39,492 nucleotides of DNA from a virus. The stretch spans positions 1-39,492 of the IMG/VR virus record IMGVR_UViG_3300010158_000154; one strand, written 5' to 3'. Below the pieces are notes generated by a model, which saw only the letters and a list, made by a program, of their open reading frames with translations, searched no databases and was not told where the DNA came from. Position numbers and translations under genes: made by a program. Positions 34,608 through 39,492 of the stretch are shown here, piece after piece (position 1 is the first letter of the stretch; each line of letters starts with the position of its first letter).

Positions 34608-34818
34608 CTTGAAGTTCCTTTCTTAAAGCTATCGTTTCAGACAGCCGTGAAGTGGCGAGCCACTGATAGAACTCTCGGTACTTCTGTTCTTTTTGCAACT
34701 CTAAGATGACATCCTTCGCCCGCAGAAGCGCGTCATGCGCCTCGCCTAACTGCGCCTCTAGTTCTTTTATCCTACGGATGTTCTCGACCGAACCGAATTG
34801 CAGGACTTTCGCGGTCAT
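34594..34818 (-). CDS. Coiled-coil protein, 74 aa
   Basis: The start is the ATG overlapping the DnaA-like gene stop (ATGA, 34815-34818). Residues about 12-50 form a charged coiled coil (IRRIKELEAQLGEAHDALL region). Because it is coupled to the DnaA-like gene, it could be its partner. Function is unknown. Confidence 0.6.
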   Translation of the reverse strand: MTAKVLQFGSVENIRRIKELEAQLGEAHDALLRAKDVILELQKEQKYREFYQWLATSRLSETIALRKELQDGRK

Positions 34819-35312
34819 TTGGGTTGCCGTGCCAAATGACGCGGAACGCCTTGCAAGACACAAGTATGGTCACGGTTGCCGATGATCTGGCTTGTCCTCG
34901 GCGCAGAAAACTTGAACTTCTTGTACAACCACCAATACGCCTCCTGCCTGGCGACCATGATTTGATTCTTACGGCTCGGACCTAAAATCTCCTGCACCGT
35001 GACCTTGTGCTTCTCGGCAATCAACCGCACCATCCGCAACGCCGTCTTCTCCGACTTTGGCACCTCGCCCGCCTCGATCCGAAGCCAGTATTCTTCCGGT
35101 GAGACAAGCACGCGTTCTGCAACCACTGGAGCAGGTGCGTCAAGCACGCCTTCCATATACTGCGGCGGGGCAACCACCGCGGGGGCTGAAGGTCGTTGGA
35201 ACCCCGTTGCAACTGGCACAACCGGATAAACGTAGCGGCGCGAGCCTATGCGATGCGCAACTGCTTGGTAATGAGCGTAAAGGTCTTCGGCGGTTTGAAA
35301 TTCGAGTGTCAT
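34815..35312 (-). CDS. DnaA domain IV-like DNA-binding protein, 165 aa
   Basis: Residues about 90-160 match DnaA domain IV: a HKVTVQEILGPSR helix, an ARQEAYWWLY helix (residues 121-130) and IGNRDHTCVLQG (residues 144-155), the counterpart of the GRDHTTV signature that contacts the DnaA box. The first 90 residues are Pro/Val-rich and carry no AAA+ motor. Phage proteins of this kind probably bind DnaA boxes or compete with host DnaA. Both ends are ATGA overlaps. Five perfect TTATCCACA boxes in this genome support a role in origin control. Confidence 0.75.
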   Translation of the reverse strand: MTLEFQTAEDLYAHYQAVAHRIGSRRYVYPVVPVATGFQRPSAPAVVAPPQYMEGVLDAPAPVVAERVLVSPEEYWLRIEAGEVPKSEKTALRMVRLIAEKHKVTVQEILGPSRKNQIMVARQEAYWWLYKKFKFSAPRTSQIIGNRDHTCVLQGVPRHLARQPK

Positions 35313-35548
35313 GCTGTTTGGTTCTTCCGTGATTTTCTGGTGTTGGTTTCAATAACAGGGGCAACTTCGATGACCGACACCGGTACAGGAGCGGCTTCCC
35401 AGTGCCCGCACCAATCGTCGCGTGAAGTGCGGGGCCAGCCGTGGCCCACCGGCGGATTGGCTCGGCAGATGCCGTACGGGTCCGATGCGTGGTGATCCCA
35501 ATACAGGCACCGTGGGCAAGTGTTAGAAGGATTGGAGGGCGTGGTCAT
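35309..35548 (-). CDS. Small four-cysteine protein, probable zinc ribbon-like, 79 aa
   Basis: The product has C11, C14, C28 and C47 (CPRC, then GICRANPP, then DDWCGHW), a pattern typical of a metal-binding small phage protein. The start is set at the ATG at 35548; an ATG three codons earlier is possible. It overlaps the upstream gene by 26 nt and is coupled to the DnaA-like gene by ATGA. Function is unknown. Confidence 0.6.
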   Translation of the reverse strand: MTTPSNPSNTCPRCLYWDHHASDPYGICRANPPVGHGWPRTSRDDWCGHWEAAPVPVSVIEVAPVIETNTRKSRKNQTA

Positions 35549-35843
35549 AAGCTGCATCCGTTATAATTGAGGGTTGTAGTTCAAGGTAGGCTTTGACCTG
35601 TTCGTAAACGGCATCAGGTGCAGGGTCAACTGGTTCTCCATCGGATAAATAGACATCCAGTTCATCAAACCCTTCAAAGTCCCAGTCTACATCCCACCCG
35701 CGTTCGTCGCGCTCGCAGGTGTAGGAAATCCAAATCCTACCATCCGCAACGGCGTATTCGGAGCCTAGCAACACTGGCACATCGGAAAAACGGTAGCCCA
35801 TGTCGCCGGATATATGAGTCGTCGGTTTTGGTCTGTTACACAT
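35523..35843 (-). CDS. Hypothetical protein, 106 aa
   Basis: The start is the ATG that overlaps the previous stop by 1 nt (TGATG). The central part is acidic and Trp/Tyr-rich (ISYTCERDERGWDVDWDFEGF), with no membrane segment. Function is unknown. Upstream in-frame codons also exist but lack a ribosome site. Confidence 0.55.
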   Translation of the reverse strand: MCNRPKPTTHISGDMGYRFSDVPVLLGSEYAVADGRIWISYTCERDERGWDVDWDFEGFDELDVYLSDGEPVDPAPDAVYEQVKAYLELQPSIITDAAYDHALQSF

Positions 35844-35959
35844 CACCACTGCACCTCGCCGTTGATAACAATATGCTCCCGCGTACGGTCGCCGTTCTCG
35901 TCTTCCCAAATTGCCCACACATTATCAGGTTCGTACTCATATCGAATAAGGGTTTTCAT
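35843..35959 (-). CDS. Small hypothetical protein, 38 aa
   Basis: The gene runs from ATG at 35959 (ATGA overlap with the upstream stop) to TGA, which is fused to the next start (TGATG). Coupling at both ends is good evidence that it is translated. The peptide starts MKTLIRYEYE and is acidic, with a beta-hairpin-like middle. Function is unknown. Confidence 0.6.
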   Translation of the reverse strand: MKTLIRYEYEPDNVWAIWEDENGDRTREHIVINGEVQW

Positions 35960-36165
35960 GGTTTCTCTCGCTCAATGCGTTTGAGTTCTTGTTCTAGCAG
36001 CCAGGCTTTATCCTCTAACGCTTTGTTCTCGGCGGTCAGACGGTCAATCGCACAGCGCAGTTCGAGAATATGGCTTATGGTAGTGGTATCCGCGTGGCGG
36101 GGATCACGCGAATCGCCTAATAGGCGCTTGCTCGCAAAGCCACCTAACGATCGTCCAGTAATCAT
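35956..36165 (-). CDS. Coiled-coil protein, first gene of the early operon, 69 aa
   Basis: The ATG has a strong AGGAG 7 nt upstream. Residues about 30-65 form a heptad coiled coil rich in Leu and Glu (LTAENKALEDKAWLLEQELK region). The basic N-terminus (GRSLGGFASKR) could bind nucleic acid. The gene is preceded by a leader with an 8-bp hairpin. Function is unknown. Confidence 0.65.
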   Translation of the reverse strand: MITGRSLGGFASKRLLGDSRDPRHADTTTISHILELRCAIDRLTAENKALEDKAWLLEQELKRIEREKP

Positions 36166-36188
36166 GCTCTTGCTCCTGTTTGAAAAGA

Positions 36189-36212
36189 CCCGATGCTTTT
36201 TAAGGCATCGGG
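36189..36212 (-). other. Leader hairpin of the early - strand operon
   Basis: CCCGATGC (36189-36196) and GCATCGGG (36205-36212) form a perfect 8-bp stem with an 8-nt loop; on the - strand TCTTTTC follows. It lies between the predicted promoter and the first gene, so it may act as an attenuator or as an mRNA-protecting stem. Confidence 0.5.
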
Positions 36213-36269
36213 TGAGTTAGGGAGGAAAACAGAGTTCGGTCCGCTGGCGGGATTGCCTTGGACATCTTG

Positions 36270-36299
36270 GTTATAGGCGACTTGTTTAATAGGATGCAA
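36270..36299 (-). promoter_or_regulatory. Candidate sigma70 promoter of the early - strand operon
   Basis: On the - strand, TTGCAT (36299-36294) is followed after 18 nt by TATAAC (36275-36270). The -10 is good and the -35 is weak. It would start transcription about 95 nt before the first early gene. Confidence 0.35.
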
Positions 36300-36309
36300 G
36301 GACTGTTTG

Positions 36310-36346
36310 CTTGCAATTTGGCAAGTAGCATTTGCACAGGTGCAAA
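36310..36346 (+). promoter_or_regulatory. Operator-like palindromes
   Basis: TTTGCAC-AG-GTGCAAA (36331-36346) is a 7-bp inverted repeat with a 2-nt centre, and CTTGC-N6-GCAAG (36310-36325) lies just beside it. Both sit next to the early promoter candidate, which is typical of repressor sites. The small HTH protein at 26700 is a candidate binder. Confidence 0.45.
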
Positions 36347-36391
36347 CGGTGTTTTGCGCAGGGGGTTAAAATTGAAAGGGCAACGCAAGAG

Positions 36392-36434
36392 CATGGAAGG
36401 GGGATTATATTCCTACCCTTCCATGTTTTCTTTA
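36392..36434 (+). terminator. Terminator-like hairpin on the + strand
   Basis: CATGGAAGGG (36392-36401) and CCCTTCCATG (36416-36425) form a perfect 10-bp stem with a 14-nt loop, followed by TTTTCTTTAAT. No + strand gene lies immediately upstream, so it may end a short regulatory RNA or stop antisense transcription from the early promoter region. Confidence 0.6.
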
Positions 36435-36457
36435 ATAATTTCAAAGGGTTAGATAGG

Positions 36458-36487
36458 TTGAAAGGGCTGGAAGACCTTTTATATAAA
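36458..36487 (+). promoter_or_regulatory. Candidate sigma70 promoter toward the resolvase
   Basis: TTGAAA (36458-36463), an 18-nt spacer and TATAAA (36482-36487) on the + strand, in an AT-rich stretch. It would transcribe through the GACGTR array into the RuvC-like gene. Confidence 0.45.
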
Positions 36488-36578
36488 GTTTAGTAATATT
36501 ATAGGTTTTCTGTTTTATAGGTTGTTATGACGTGGTGCTGATTATACGAGGGATTTGCGTTTTTTGCCCTTCCAGCCC

Positions 36579-36602
36579 TTCCAAACGGTTAAGTGTTTGG
36601 AA
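36579..36602 (+). other. Perfect inverted repeat in the control region
   Basis: TTCCAAAC (36579-36586) and GTTTGGAA (36595-36602) form an 8-bp inverted repeat with an 8-nt centre. It lacks a T run, so it may be an operator or an origin-associated hairpin. Confidence 0.4.
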
Positions 36603-36656
36603 TCATTGCGTAAAGTGCTGTCAGAGCAGTTGTTTTTCTGGAAGGGCGTGAAAGAG

Positions 36657-36767
36657 ATGTGTTCGGGTACACTAGACGTGGACGTAAAAGGCATAAACGC
36701 GGACGTGGACGCGCCGTTTTTGCCAGACGTGGACGTGGACGTGCGTTTAATCGACAAGTGGACGTAG
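36657..36767 (+). CDS. Possible 36-aa peptide with Asp-Val repeats
   Basis: An ATG at 36657 opens a frame through the first half of the GACGTR array, giving DVDVK, DVDAPF and DVDVDVRL segments before TAG. The ribosome site (GAAGGG) is 11 nt away. It may be only a by-product of the DNA repeats. Confidence 0.25.
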   Translation: MCSGTLDVDVKGINADVDAPFLPDVDVDVRLIDKWT

Positions 36768-36829
36768 ACGTGCTATTTGGCGCACGTGGACGTAGACGTG
36801 GTGGTTCTTTCCAAGGAGACGTAGACGTG
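36675..36829 (+). repeat. Array of GACGTR dimers (iteron-like)
   Basis: Six clusters of two or three GACGTG/GACGTA hexamers start at 36675, 36702, 36726, 36761, 36789 and 36818, with 24-35 nt between starts. The last three contain identical GACGTAGACGTG. The array crosses reading frames and ends on the GTG start of the resolvase. A seventh GACGTAGACGTG copy lies at 39303-39314 in the small terminase gene. Confidence 0.8.
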
Positions 36830-37312
36830 AGGGTAATAGGTATCGACCCAGGGTTATCGGGTGCGCTCGCCGTAGTAAGCGGGCAGCCCGGTGCGTTCAC
36901 CGTAGAGTGCGTGCACGACCTGCCGACGTATTCCGAAACGACCACGACCGGCAAAGTGCGGAGGCATGTCGATCCTGTCGCATTCGCTGCGCTGCTCGAC
37001 GAGATCGGTCCTGTGGATCGCGTGGTATGCGAAAGGATGATCGCTCCTCCTGCCATCTCTGGGATGTCTGCATTCTCGATGGGCGCGACGATGGCAACAA
37101 TTATCGCAGTGCTCCGAATGGCTGGGCTCCGTGGCTATAAGCTGGTGGTGTCGAGTGTCTGGAAACGTGCTCTCGATGTGCCAGCCGATAAGGAAGCAGC
37201 ACGAAAGCACGCGATCATGCTGTTCGCGTCAGATGACCATTGGAAACTAAAAAAGGACCACAACAGAGCAGAGGCTGCGCTGATCGCGGCCTATGCCGTG
37301 CTGTCGTCCTAA
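36827..37312 (+). CDS. RuvC-like Holliday junction resolvase, 161 aa
   Basis: This RNase H-fold endonuclease resolves branched DNA before packaging. The RuvC acidic residues are visible: D7 in GIDPG, E69 in CERM, then D144 and E149 in KKDHNRAEAALIA, the last being Glu where many have Asp. The GTG start at 36827 has a perfect AAGGAG 8 nt upstream, so the longer Arg-rich frame from 36659 is not the start. The gene is isolated on the + strand between - strand clusters, and its start lies on the GACGTR array, which could regulate it. Confidence 0.85.
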   Translation: MRVIGIDPGLSGALAVVSGQPGAFTVECVHDLPTYSETTTTGKVRRHVDPVAFAALLDEIGPVDRVVCERMIAPPAISGMSAFSMGATMATIIAVLRMAGLRGYKLVVSSVWKRALDVPADKEAARKHAIMLFASDDHWKLKKDHNRAEAALIAAYAVLSS

Positions 37313-37405
37313 TTAAGATAGTCCCACTGCCCAAGCTGCTATCGCTGCCAAAAACAGGCCAAGGCAAGCCAGCTCCAAAACGTCCTCTATAATCACTCGC
37401 ACCAT
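37313..37405 (-). CDS. Small single-helix membrane protein, 30 aa
   Basis: An ATG at 37405 with AAAGGAGG 7 nt upstream encodes a 30-residue peptide with one membrane helix (LELACLGLFLAAIAAWAVGL). The stop abuts the resolvase stop in convergent orientation. The excellent ribosome site makes translation likely. It may be a small regulator, superinfection-exclusion or toxin-like peptide; function is unknown. It is preceded by the structured leader at 37413-37483. Confidence 0.6.
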   Translation of the reverse strand: MVRVIIEDVLELACLGLFLAAIAAWAVGLS

Positions 37406-37412
37406 CACGCTG

Positions 37413-37483
37413 CCTCCTTTTTGATTGTCCACGATGGCAATCAGCGAACAGCACAGGCAGAACCCATGCTGTCTGGCTGATTG
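37413..37483 (-). other. Structured leader copy 1 with alternative CAATC/GATTG pairing
   Basis: On the - strand, CAATC (arm 1, in CAATCAGC 37483-37476), GATTGCC (arm 2, in GCTGATTG 37445-37438) and CAATC (arm 3, 37427-37423) lie upstream of AAAGGAGG (37420-37413). Arm 2 can pair with arm 1 (8 bp) or with arm 3. Arm 3 is 2 nt from the Shine-Dalgarno. The same arms with the same spacing occur at 38541-38606. Confidence 0.6.
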
Positions 37484-37870
37484 TCACCAAAAACAGGCAG
37501 CACGCTGGTATTGGTTCTTAATGTGCAGGATCACAGATGGTCCTCTTGGATCGGGCTGAAACTCGATTTCTAAGCGTTTGAACGTTTCAGCATCCAGCAA
37601 AAACTCGATAGCACGCGATGCGCGATCCTCTGCTTTCTGCCTTGCCTTTTCATTTCTTGCCTGATCCTGTTCATCCCATTTGGCATGACCATCTGGACCG
37701 GTCACACCATTGCATTCCTGCTCTGCCAAATTAGAAAGACGCATGGCAGCAGCTCGCAGTTCTGCGAGATGGTGGCGCAATGTCTGGTAATTGGTCACTC
37801 CGACATCGAGAATGTCAGTCAAACGAAAAAATGTCTTTTTCGTATCGTCAAAACTAATGCGTCTGCTCAT
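37484..37870 (-). CDS. Hypothetical protein, 128 aa
   Basis: It has AAGGAGG 7 nt before its ATG. The N-terminus is basic (MSRRISFDDTKKTFF), a Leu-rich helix and a charged, Glu/Arg-rich helix follow, and the C-terminus has a beta strand pair. No motif is recognised. Its stop touches the structured leader of the next gene. Confidence 0.65.
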   Translation of the reverse strand: MSRRISFDDTKKTFFRLTDILDVGVTNYQTLRHHLAELRAAAMRLSNLAEQECNGVTGPDGHAKWDEQDQARNEKARQKAEDRASRAIEFLLDAETFKRLEIEFQPDPRGPSVILHIKNQYQRAACFW

Positions 37871-37882
37871 TTCCTGTCCTCC

Positions 37883-38338
37883 TTAAACTACTGCCCAGAT
37901 TTCTGTCAGAATGCCGGCATTGGCAGCATACAAAGTGGCATTGCCATGATCGTTTACGTGCAGAACTTCACCAGAAAAATCTTCTGGAACTTCGCTGGTG
38001 TCTGAAACTTTAAGCCCGTCAAACTCCTGCACCAAATCCTCCGACAGCCAGAACCCATAATCCGAACCATCTCCGGAATGCGATCCGAAATAGGCATAGG
38101 AAGGAGCGAGACTGTTCAAAGCATCAAACAGATAATTAAGAACTTCTTGGGCATCGTCCTCGTTTAAATAATAGTTTCCATCCTCGTCCATCAGCAAAGC
38201 ATTCGCACGAGATATAAGGACATCAAACCCTGCCTCATCTCCTGCGAGATATTCCAGTTCATTGGCGAATGCCGGGATCAAATCTTTTGTTCTCATTGTC
38301 CCATGCGAGATGGTGCCGAATTGTGCTTTATGTTTCAT
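37883..38338 (-). CDS. Hypothetical acidic protein, 151 aa
   Basis: AAAGGAG stands 9 nt before the ATG, and it is coupled to the upstream gene by ATGA. The C-terminal half (YFGSHSGDGSDYGFWLSE, then SGEVLHVNDHGNATLY) is a recurring pattern in small plasmid and phage proteins of unknown function. Acidic throughout, so DNA-mimic behaviour is conceivable but unproven. Confidence 0.65.
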   Translation of the reverse strand: MKHKAQFGTISHGTMRTKDLIPAFANELEYLAGDEAGFDVLISRANALLMDEDGNYYLNEDDAQEVLNYLFDALNSLAPSYAYFGSHSGDGSDYGFWLSEDLVQEFDGLKVSDTSEVPEDFSGEVLHVNDHGNATLYAANAGILTEIWAVV

Positions 38339-38532
38339 TGTCTTTTCTCCTTTGCGATATCCGATAAGATTTGATTGGCGTAATCAGCGACGTCATGGTG
38401 TTTTAAATACCAGCCGGTGCGGTGAGCGTTTGGCATGACACCGTAAAAATGCACCTCGTTTGACGCCGTAATACGGTATTTTTCAGCGCCGACGCGCAGC
38501 ATCTCTGTTTTGATAATTGATCGTATATTCAT
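38335..38532 (-). CDS. Hypothetical protein, 65 aa
   Basis: It has a strong AAAGGAG before the ATG and an ATGA overlap with the next gene. A strand-turn-strand pattern (KYRITASNEVHFYGVMPN) is followed by a helix. Function is unknown. It is preceded by the second copy of the structured leader. Confidence 0.65.
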   Translation of the reverse strand: MNIRSIIKTEMLRVGAEKYRITASNEVHFYGVMPNAHRTGWYLKHHDVADYANQILSDIAKEKRQ

Positions 38533-38540
38533 TGTCTTCT

Positions 38541-38606
38541 CTCCTTTGCGATTGCTTCCAACGGCAATCTATGAACCGGCACTAATTAAATGCCGGTCTA
38601 AGATTG
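38541..38606 (-). other. Structured leader copy 2 with alternative CAATC/GATTG pairing
   Basis: On the - strand, CAATC (arm 1, 38606-38602), GATTGCC (arm 2, around 38569-38563) and CAATC (arm 3, 38554-38550) precede AAAGGAG (38547-38541). As in copy 1, arms 2 and 3 are 10 nt apart and arm 3 is 2 nt from the Shine-Dalgarno. Between arms 1 and 2 there is also a 7-bp ACCGGCA/TGCCGGT hairpin (38575-38597). Confidence 0.6.
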
Positions 38607-38613
38607 TCACTAA

Positions 38614-38778
38614 TCAAAAGTTGTGAGGTGTTATGTTACGATCCTTACAGATCCGTTTTGCTTCGATTTTTCCGGAAACCCTAATCTTTTCGCCATTGTT
38701 GAACTCTGCGCCGTTGCAAGCCTGCGCCACGATTGTCAATTGAAACCCGCCACGCACTTTGTGATAATATGCAACCAT
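38614..38778 (-). CDS. Hypothetical protein, 54 aa
   Basis: The frame from ATG at 38778 to TGA at 38614 has AGGG about 10 nt upstream. It starts MVAYYHKVRGG and has a basic beta-rich C-terminal part (KIRVSGKIEAKRICKDR). It is the first gene of this - strand cluster. Function is unknown. Confidence 0.5.
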   Translation of the reverse strand: MVAYYHKVRGGFQLTIVAQACNGAEFNNGEKIRVSGKIEAKRICKDRNITPHNF

Positions 38779-38799
38779 TTTCTTAATCCCTTTTTTGTT

Positions 38800-38824
38800 T
38801 CGCGTGCATCGTGCTCGCGTGCAT
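38800..38824 (+). promoter_or_regulatory. Direct repeat, possible operator
   Basis: TCGCGTGCAT occurs at 38800-38809 and 38815-38824, 15 nt apart, between the divergent - strand cluster and the late genes. A regulator binding site is plausible. Confidence 0.4.
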
Positions 38825-38870
38825 TATGATTATCAACTAGTCCGACAAGATGCAACAGGAAAAATGCTTC

Positions 38871-38899
38871 TTGCTCAATTTATTTTTAAGCGATATTTA
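38871..38899 (+). promoter_or_regulatory. Candidate promoter for the late + strand operon
   Basis: TTGCTC (38871-38876), a 17-nt spacer and TATTTA (38894-38899) in an AT-rich stretch, about 40 nt before the small terminase start. The match is weak. A TTTCG-N4-CGAAA inverted repeat (38900-38913) follows and could be a control site. Confidence 0.3.
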
Positions 38900-38936
38900 T
38901 TTCGCAAACGAAACAATAATTTAGGGCAATGGTTCA

Positions 38937-39341
38937 GTGGCTTGGGTAAAGGGACAATCTGGCAATCCATCCGGACACGTTGCAAAGCGTGCCGCCATGC
39001 TTCGACGCCTGGAGGGATTAACCTTCAAAGCTGTCGACGTTCTCGAAGATATCCTGCTCGACAAGACGGCGTCACACAGTGAACGCCTGGCAGCTGCAAA
39101 GGAAGTTTTCGATCGAGCGATAGGGCGCGCCAAGCAGCAAGCCACTATCGAAGTGACGCATAACGCTTCGCCTCATCTCTCGGCACTGATAGGGCTGGCA
39201 AGCATGACGACCATCGAGGGATCGCTCGCTGATCGGGGGGATCCACCGGTTCAGTCACTAGCAGATCAGTCAGCTAACGTGCTGATAACGTTAGACAATT
39301 CGGACGTAGACGTGGACATGGGGACCGATGACAATGGCTAA
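38937..39341 (+). CDS. terS: Terminase small subunit-like protein (DUF5681 start), 134 aa
   Basis: It probably recognises the packaging site and loads the large subunit. The N-terminus (WVKGQSGNPSGH) is the DUF5681 signature, and the next 70 residues are helical and basic. The acidic C-terminus ends DVDVDMGTDDNG and is encoded by a GACGTAGACGTG copy. The start is GTG at 38937; no ATG exists in frame after the upstream stop except an internal one. It overlaps the terL start by 8 nt (ATGGCTAA). Confidence 0.75.
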   Translation: MAWVKGQSGNPSGHVAKRAAMLRRLEGLTFKAVDVLEDILLDKTASHSERLAAAKEVFDRAIGRAKQQATIEVTHNASPHLSALIGLASMTTIEGSLADRGDPPVQSLADQSANVLITLDNSDVDVDMGTDDNG

Positions 39342-39492
39342 GCAGGCTTCCAAGACGCAAAGCAAGCGGGCGACCGACTCGAAAGACCCCCCGGCATTGG
39401 GGGTTGGCGGGGGCGATGCTATAGATACCCACCCTATTTTAATTCACGAAGAAAAACAGGCGACCCCCACCCCCGTGCCCCCCGTGGTCAAA
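39334..39492 (+). CDS. terL: Terminase large subunit (5' part, continues at base 1 of the circle)
   Basis: The true ATG at 39334 overlaps the small-subunit stop. The first 12 codons are unique and give MAKQASKTQSKR. From 39370 the sequence repeats bases 1-123, so the reading frame joins the open frame at base 1. The annotated gene is 39334-39369 plus 1-1539. Confidence 0.9.
   Translation, partial: MAKQASKTQSKRATDSKDPPALGVGGGDAIDTHPILIHEEKQATPTPVPPVVK
39370..39492 (+). repeat. 123-bp terminal overlap with bases 1-123 (circular assembly)
   Basis: Bases 39370-39492 are identical to 1-123. The join restores one uninterrupted terL frame, so the overlap is an assembly redundancy of a circular or circularly permuted molecule rather than a physical direct repeat in the virion. 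Confidence 0.9.

Noticed and set aside
36659-36826. A longer Arg-rich N-terminus for the RuvC-like protein
   Set aside because: The perfect AAGGAG sits 8 nt before the GTG at 36827, and the upstream codons only reflect the GACGTR array and its reverse-frame reading.
36589-37056. A - strand open frame of 155 codons over the resolvase gene
   Set aside because: It is antisense to the RuvC-like gene, has Pro/Arg-rich low-complexity content from the repeats, and no ribosome site.
38929-38949. A six-codon leader peptide (ATG to TAA) before the small terminase gene
   Set aside because: It overlaps the GTG start, has no separate ribosome site and no attenuator structure.
39370-39492. A physical 123-bp direct terminal repeat of the virion
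   Set aside because: The join restores a continuous terL frame and the length fits assembler overlap, so circular redundancy is the simpler explanation.

Overview
The window is a complete, circularly assembled genome of a short-tailed (podovirus-like) tailed phage. Its last 123 bases (39370-39492) repeat its first 123 bases exactly, so the unique length is 39,369 bp. The large terminase gene is cut by the window edge: it starts at 39334, runs through the junction and ends at 1539. Morphology is inferred from content: portal, scaffold, SU10-type capsid, adaptor, a nozzle-like tail protein and large ejection-type proteins, with no tape measure, sheath or tail-tube set. No integrase, tRNA or CRISPR was seen, which suggests a lytic phage. 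The host is uncertain. A GTA-type three-helix holin and a DnaA-domain-IV protein hint at an alphaproteobacterium, but this is weak evidence.

Layout. (1) A late + strand block runs 38937-39492 then 1-24117: terminase, small basic proteins, a Dps/ferritin-like protein, portal, scaffold, capsid, adaptors, a long run of tail-fibre genes (including nine 21-residue repeats and two paralogous tip proteins), endolysin, nozzle-like protein, virion lysozyme, ejection-like proteins and holin. (2) An early - strand block runs 36165 down to 24101, with nearly every gene overlapping the next by 1-14 nt. It carries small unknown genes, a DnaA domain IV-like protein, a SNF2 helicase, a DUF2800 nuclease split into two genes, DUF2815 ssDNA-binding protein, a DNA-modification cassette, family A DNA polymerase, a DUF5664 nucleotide hydrolase, a small HTH protein and a primase-helicase. 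(3) A control region (36166-36830) holds operator-like palindromes, hairpins, terminators and an iteron-like GACGTR array, and leads into a + strand RuvC-like resolvase. (4) A second - strand cluster of small unknown genes (38778 down to 37313) carries two copies of a structured leader.

The most interesting system is the cassette at 30970-29155: a VUT/YhhQ-type queuosine-precursor transporter, a DpdA-like DNA guanine transglycosylase and a C5-methyltransferase-like protein, the first two translationally coupled and the third coupled to the DNA polymerase. No preQ0 biosynthesis genes are present, so the phage would import the base and exchange it into its own DNA, probably to evade host nucleases. 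Other notable points are a DnaA domain IV protein in a genome with five perfect TTATCCACA boxes, the GACGTR array upstream of the resolvase, and the duplicated leader with mutually exclusive CAATC/GATTG pairings next to the Shine-Dalgarno.
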